A DNA stretch of 64,000 nt from DASPWW01 sp963841715 (lineage in GTDB: Bacteria; Actinomycetota; Thermoleophilia; Solirubrobacterales; 70-9): assembly GCA_963841715.1 (NCBI GenBank), contig CAWJDP010000001.1:186001-250000 (forward strand). Reading direction: 5' to 3'. The notes beneath the pieces are model-generated. The model searched no databases and was not told the origin of the DNA. It worked only from the letters and a program-made list of their open reading frames with translations. This document shows, piece after piece, positions 60,404 through 64,000 of the stretch (position 1 is its first letter; the number at the start of each line of letters is the position of its first letter). A program made the translations under genes and the position numbers.

Positions 60404-61201
60404 CTACGGGCTCGACGTCCCCAGGAAGCCTTCAGGCCCGGCCGCCGCGACCTTCCTCTGGACGTACGCCTGCGCCGTCTGGATGTCCTTCTTCTGGCGG
60501 CTCAGCCACGCTTTGTAGGCCGTCGGCGTGACGACCTTCACCCAAGCGCGCATCGTCGCGTAGCCCTGACCGGAGAAGGCGCTCGACTGGCCCCGGTAGA
60601 TGCCGGTGCGGTCGGCGCGGAACCAGGTCTCGTTCGTGTGGCCGGGAACGGCGTCGAAGTGGCCCCCCAGCTCCGGTATCGACCAGCGGTCGAGGACGTC
60701 GGTTGAGTCAAGGCTGAGAATCACAGTCGTGTCGACCGGGACGACGAGCTCGCCGTAGGAGAAGATCGCGGTCGGCGGCGGCTGGTTGCCGTAGTCGAAT
60801 CGCCACAGCCACTGCTGGCCGGTGACGCGGATCAGGACCGGCTTGCCGCCGCCCGTCGGCGGGGTCGACGTCCCGAGCTGGGCGGTCTGCGCGTTTGACG
60901 CCTGGAGGCCGTTCGGGCCCGACGGCGCGACGTCGCGCGCCTTGCTCGAGTAGACGATCCCGGCAATGAAGATCGCGATCGCGATGATCGCGAGCCCGAA
61001 CACGGCGCGAAGCTGGATCCCGCGCCCGCCCCGCACGCGTGCGACCGTCTTGCCGCGGGCGGAGCGGAAGCGGGCGACGGCGACGATCAGCGCCGCGTTG
61101 ACGGCGACGAGCACCGCCCCCGCGATTGCCAGCATCACCCAGTAGATCGTCGCGAGATCGTGCGCGTTCGGAGAATGACTGGGCTCGGGGGCGAGGACCA
61201 A
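60404..61201 (-). CDS. cytochrome oxidase subunit II-like protein lacking CuA ligands
   Basis: 265 residues, intact. Two helices (IYWVMLAIAGAVLVAVNAAL and FGLAIIAIAIFIAGIVYSS) and a cupredoxin domain with VTGQQWLWRFDYG, close to CtaC. CuA ligands are replaced: VIHSFW becomes VLDRWS, CTELCGFGH becomes SSAFSGQGY; only the Met (ATM) is kept. So no CuA centre can form. TTG start 9 bases after a TAGAAT box, leaderless. First gene of the minus-strand unit that continues with the subunit I-like gene, ctaAB, a small membrane protein and ctaF. Confidence 0.92.
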   Translation of the reverse strand: MVLAPEPSHSPNAHDLATIYWVMLAIAGAVLVAVNAALIVAVARFRSARGKTVARVRGGRGIQLRAVFGLAIIAIAIFIAGIVYSSKARDVAPSGPNGLQASNAQTAQLGTSTPPTGGGKPVLIRVTGQQWLWRFDYGNQPPPTAIFSYGELVVPVDTTVILSLDSTDVLDRWSIPELGGHFDAVPGHTNETWFRADRTGIYRGQSSAFSGQGYATMRAWVKVVTPTAYKAWLSRQKKDIQTAQAYVQRKVAAAGPEGFLGTSSP

Positions 61202-61210
61202 GGCGCGCGC

Positions 61211-61216
61211 ATTCTA
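61211..61216 (-). promoter_or_regulatory. candidate -10 box of the ligand-free oxidase operon
   Basis: TAGAAT on the minus strand, 9 bases before the TTG start at 61201, identical to the box before ctaC (49814-49819). It may mean both oxidase units share control. Confidence 0.45.
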
Positions 61217-61301
61217 TTCACGCATGCTCCTGGCTGGCTGGCCAATTTCTTCTGAGTCTGGGAGAATCGGCGCCCGGTCGGGAAGCGAACAGGAGGGGTC
61301 G

Positions 61302-63128
61302 ATGGCGAGTCGAGACGGCGATCAGACGGCGGCGCTGAAGCGGCTCGCGGGCGCGGATCCCGAGCTCGCGGCGCGGATGGTGCTGCACTCGATGCCGGCC
61401 GCAGCGGCTGAGCTCGAGCCACCGCTCGCGTTCAGGCTCGACGTCGACGGGCTCGGCGCCTGGCGCGTCGAGGCGACCGACGACGGCCCGGCCCGCGTCG
61501 AGGAGGCGGGCGCCAACGGCTCCAGCGAGGACTTCGCGCTCCGCACCGATGCCTCGTCCCTCGCTCGGCTCGCGGCGGGAACGAGCCCGCTGCGGCTGAT
61601 GCTCTCGCGTCGCCTGCGCGTCAGCGGCAGCCGCCGCAAGGCACTTGCGCTGCGCCAGCTCTCCGAGGAGGCCGGCCTGCGCGAGCTCGCGCGGATGGGC
61701 GCCCCCGTCGATCCCGATCTCGCCTACCGCGCGCTCGCGTGCGCGATCGATCCGGAGTGGACGCGCGGACATCGCTTCAAGGTCGCATACGAGCTCACGG
61801 GCACCGGCGGCGGTCGCTGGGTCGTCGTCGTTGACGACGGCTCGATCCGTGTCGAGGGCGGCCGCAGCGGAAACGGGGCCGCTCCGGCTGCGGACGAGGT
61901 CGACGGCACCGTCCGGACCTCGGTCGAGACGTGGCGTGGGCTCGTCAGCGGCGAGCTCAGCCCGTCGAACGCGATGCAGGACGGCTCCACCGAGGTCGAC
62001 GGGGCGCTGTACCCGGTGACGCTGCTCGGGCGCTGGATCGATCGCGCCGACGGCGCCGACGGCCCCGAGCTCGAGCGTGAGGCACGCCAGGCCGAGGCCC
62101 AGCGGCGCCGCGCCGGCTCATGGGGCGCGAACGTGAACGGGAACCGCGCCAACGGCGCCGGCCCGGCCGGCGGGATGGGCGATCCCGCGCACCGCGCGGA
62201 GCGCCGCCGCACCTCCGGCGACCTGCTGACCTACGAGCAGCTGTACGCGCTCTGGGAGCGCGGTAACTGGCGCGCCCACGAGCTCGACTTCGAGACCGAC
62301 AAGCTCCATTGGCGGACGACGCCGACCGAGGGCCAGCAGCACCTCGCGTGGACGCTCGGCAGCTTCTACGTCGGCGAGGAGCGGGTCACCGCTGACCTCG
62401 CCCCGTTCCTGCTCGCTGCGCCGAGTGGCGAGATCGAGGCGTTCCTGGCGACGCAGCTCGTCGACGAGGCCCGACATGCGGTCTTCTTCGACCGCTTCGC
62501 GGCCGAGGTGATGACGCTCTCGGCGGATGACCTCCGCGGCCGCCTGCAGGAGATGGAGGCGACGATGAAAGGGGCGTGGCACTTCCTCTTCGACGACTCG
62601 CTGCGCGACGTCGCGGACCGGATCAAGGCGCAGCCCGACGACCTCGAGCTGTTCGTCGAGGGCATCGTCACCTACCACATGGTCACCGAAGGCGTTCTCG
62701 CGATGACCGGCCAGCGGACGATCCTCGAGTACGGCGAGGAGCACGGCCTCTATCCCGGTTTCCAGGAGGGGTTTTCGAAGGTCGAGCAGGACGAGCACCG
62801 CCACATCGCCTTCGGGGTCCGGTTCCTGCGCGACGTCTGCGAGGAGCGCCCGGAGATGCGGCAGGTCGTCCTCGACACGCTGACCCGCCTCCTGCCCCGC
62901 GCGGCCGAGGTGTTCGCGCCCCCGGAGGCCGAGAGCGCGGTCGAGTTCACTTCCTACAACTACCACTCGTCACAGGTCTACGGCTTCGCCTACACGGCAT
63001 TGAAGCGGCGAATGAAGGCGATCGGGATCGAGATCCCCGGTCCCGAGGTGCTGATGCCCGGGCCGATCGACCCCAACGGGCTCGACGGCCCGCGCCCGAA
63101 GCCCGAAATGGCTCCGGCTCCGGCCTGA
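61302..63128 (+). CDS. fusion of SCP2-like domains and a ferritin-like di-iron (R2-like) domain
   Basis: 608 residues from ATG 61302, chosen for the strong AGGAGGGG site 3 bases upstream. Residues 1-260 look like two SCP2 sterol-carrier-like units (ELEPPLAFRLDVDGLGAWRV with LARLAAGTSPLRLMLSRRLR, and VAYELTGTGGGRWVVVVDDG with WRGLVSGELSPSNAM). Residues 310-600 are a ribonucleotide-reductase-R2-like four-helix bundle. Its metal ligands include Glu in YVGEERVTAD, ExxH in QLVDEARHAVFF, Glu near VEGIVTYHMVTEG and ExxH in VEQDEHRHIAFG. It could be an R2-like ligand-binding oxidase acting on a lipid held by the SCP2 part. That is inference. Confidence 0.8.
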   Translation: MASRDGDQTAALKRLAGADPELAARMVLHSMPAAAAELEPPLAFRLDVDGLGAWRVEATDDGPARVEEAGANGSSEDFALRTDASSLARLAAGTSPLRLMLSRRLRVSGSRRKALALRQLSEEAGLRELARMGAPVDPDLAYRALACAIDPEWTRGHRFKVAYELTGTGGGRWVVVVDDGSIRVEGGRSGNGAAPAADEVDGTVRTSVETWRGLVSGELSPSNAMQDGSTEVDGALYPVTLLGRWIDRADGADGPELEREARQAEAQRRRAGSWGANVNGNRANGAGPAGGMGDPAHRAERRRTSGDLLTYEQLYALWERGNWRAHELDFETDKLHWRTTPTEGQQHLAWTLGSFYVGEERVTADLAPFLLAAPSGEIEAFLATQLVDEARHAVFFDRFAAEVMTLSADDLRGRLQEMEATMKGAWHFLFDDSLRDVADRIKAQPDDLELFVEGIVTYHMVTEGVLAMTGQRTILEYGEEHGLYPGFQEGFSKVEQDEHRHIAFGVRFLRDVCEERPEMRQVVLDTLTRLLPRAAEVFAPPEAESAVEFTSYNYHSSQVYGFAYTALKRRMKAIGIEIPGPEVLMPGPIDPNGLDGPRPKPEMAPAPA

Positions 63129-63135
63129 TCGCAGG

Positions 63136-63846
63136 GTGCCGGACGCGGACACGATCGAAGCGGGGACCCTCCTCGTCGCCTCGGCCTTCCCCGACCCGCC
63201 GTTCGACCTCGAACGCGACGGCAGGGACACGGGGTTCGACGCAGAGCTGATGCGGGCGGTGTGCGAGCGCCTGAAGCTGCGCTGGAAGGCGCATCGCTAC
63301 AAGGGCCAGGACTTCGACGGGATCTTCGACGGGCTGCGGACGCGAGCCTGCGACGCCGTCGCCTCGGGCACGACGATCACCCCGCACCGCGAGAGGCTCG
63401 CCGACTTCTCCGAGCCCTACTACGAGTCCGGCCAGGGCCTCGTCGTGAACGCGAGCCGGACGCCCGAGATCAAGTCCACCGACGACCTCGAGGGCGTGAC
63501 GATCGGGATCCAGGAGGGGAACACCTCCGACATCGTCGCGAAGCGCCTCAAGGGCGAGGGCAAGCTCGGCGAGATCCGCTACTACCCGTACGCAGGCATC
63601 GAGGGCGCGCTTGACGATCTCGAGGCGGGAGCGATTGGCGCGTTGATGAAGCTGCGCCCGGTGAGCGCCTGGCTGATCAAGGACCGGCCCGACCTCGCGC
63701 TCGTCGAGGAGGTCCCGACACACGAGCGGCTCGGGATCGCGTTCGCGCTCGGAAACGACGGCCTCCGCGAGCGCGTCAACGGCGCGCTCGCGGAGCTGCG
63801 CGACGACGGGACGCTGCGCGAGCTCAAGCGCGCCTGGCTCGACTGA
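63136..63846 (+). CDS. family 3 solute-binding-like protein without signal peptide
   Basis: 236 residues with the SBP_bac_3 fold order: LLVASAFPDPPFDL, GFDAELMRAVCERLKLRWK, DFDGIFDGLRTRACDAVASG, ADFSEPYYESGQGLVV, LEGVTIGIQEGNTSDIVAK and the C-terminal LGNDGLRERVNGALAELRDD. These normally deliver amino acids to ABC transporters outside the membrane, yet the GTG start opens straight into the domain with no signal or lipobox. It may be cytoplasmic or a sensor, or its leader may lie out of frame. It begins 7 bases after the di-iron fusion gene. Confidence 0.78.
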   Translation: MPDADTIEAGTLLVASAFPDPPFDLERDGRDTGFDAELMRAVCERLKLRWKAHRYKGQDFDGIFDGLRTRACDAVASGTTITPHRERLADFSEPYYESGQGLVVNASRTPEIKSTDDLEGVTIGIQEGNTSDIVAKRLKGEGKLGEIRYYPYAGIEGALDDLEAGAIGALMKLRPVSAWLIKDRPDLALVEEVPTHERLGIAFALGNDGLRERVNGALAELRDDGTLRELKRAWLD

Positions 63847-63874
63847 GGGGCTGGGGCTGGGAGGCTCGTTGGCG

Positions 63875-64000
63875 ATGCGGCTGGTCCATCTCTACACGGG
63901 TGACGACGGTCAGTCCCGGTTCCGCGACGGCGAGCTCGAGCTCGATCCGCTCGACGACGGCAGCGCGCGCTCGACGGCCGAGCGCGCCGCGAAGGTCAGC
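63875..64000 (+). CDS. hypothetical protein, 3' partial
   Basis: ATG 63875 opens a frame that runs off the window: MRLVHLYTGDDGQSRFRDGE and further acidic residues (42 codons seen). The start resembles small cupin-type proteins, but too little is visible to assign it. Confidence 0.5.
   Translation, partial: MRLVHLYTGDDGQSRFRDGELELDPLDDGSARSTAERAAKVS

Noticed and set aside
1..64000. tRNA and rRNA genes
   Set aside because: I looked through the intergenic stretches by eye and saw no cloverleaf with a TTCGA-type T-loop or rRNA signature. A tRNAscan or Infernal run would be decisive.

Overview
This window looks like a high-GC actinobacterial chromosome segment, most likely class Thermoleophilia (Solirubrobacterales-like). 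That placement is an inference from codon usage, GTG/TTG/CTG starts, GTGA stop-start overlaps, a GuaB3-type IMP dehydrogenase, an aa3 oxidase cluster and secreted proteins of the style common in that class. Nearly all of it is coding. I saw no tRNA, rRNA, CRISPR or insertion sequence, and no gene-free gap longer than 300 bases.

Layout. 1-4.6 kb: a secreted RTX-like Gly/Asp repeat protein (start lies before the window), then an ABC exporter pair. 4.6-11 kb: a VOC protein and a glycolytic run gap-pgk-tpiA-gpmI followed by tgt, all broken by many one-base insertions. 11-15 kb: Ser/Thr kinase, lipoprotein, phosphoesterase, M48 protease and a DUF3467-type protein. 15-20.5 kb: argS, HU, pyrF, LysM protein, D-Ala-D-Ala carboxypeptidase and a PfkB kinase. 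20.5-23.6 kb: guaB3-guaA behind a structured leader. 23.6-27.8 kb: cell-wall genes, including a polysaccharide deacetylase, an M23 peptidase and a decaying second M23 copy. 27.9-41.6 kb: a coupled housekeeping run, rplM-rpsI-glmM-glmS-DUF3352 lipoprotein-acpS-nnr-alr-cca, then MFS, HIT, enoyl-CoA hydratase and infA. 41.6-49.8 kb: GH63-like hydrolase with an ABC-2 exporter, amidase, small proteins and a GT4 glycosyltransferase. 49.8-61.2 kb: respiratory genes. 61.3-64 kb: an SCP2/di-iron fusion, a solute-binding-like protein and a truncated ORF.

The respiratory block is the most interesting part. On the plus strand is a normal aa3-type oxidase (ctaC, ctaD, ctaE) interleaved with two universal-stress-like proteins. 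On the minus strand, one compact operon (61201 down to 56156) encodes a second subunit II/subunit I pair in which every canonical metal ligand I can align is replaced (only the CuA Met of subunit II is kept). That pair is followed directly by a fused heme A synthase/heme O synthase, a 36-residue membrane protein and subunit IV. A ligand-free oxidase-like pair heading a heme A operon suggests a non-catalytic role in assembly or regulation, although subunit I also carries frame lesions here.

Sequence quality matters. From 4.8 to 15.4 kb, and at a few later places, genes are interrupted by one extra base. In most cases the extra base forms a doublet of two alternative wobble bases, as if both alleles of a synonymous polymorphism had been written in series. 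I treat these genes as probably intact in the organism. Three copies of an interspersed GAGCGAGCGAG-type repeat sit at the ends of coding sequences.
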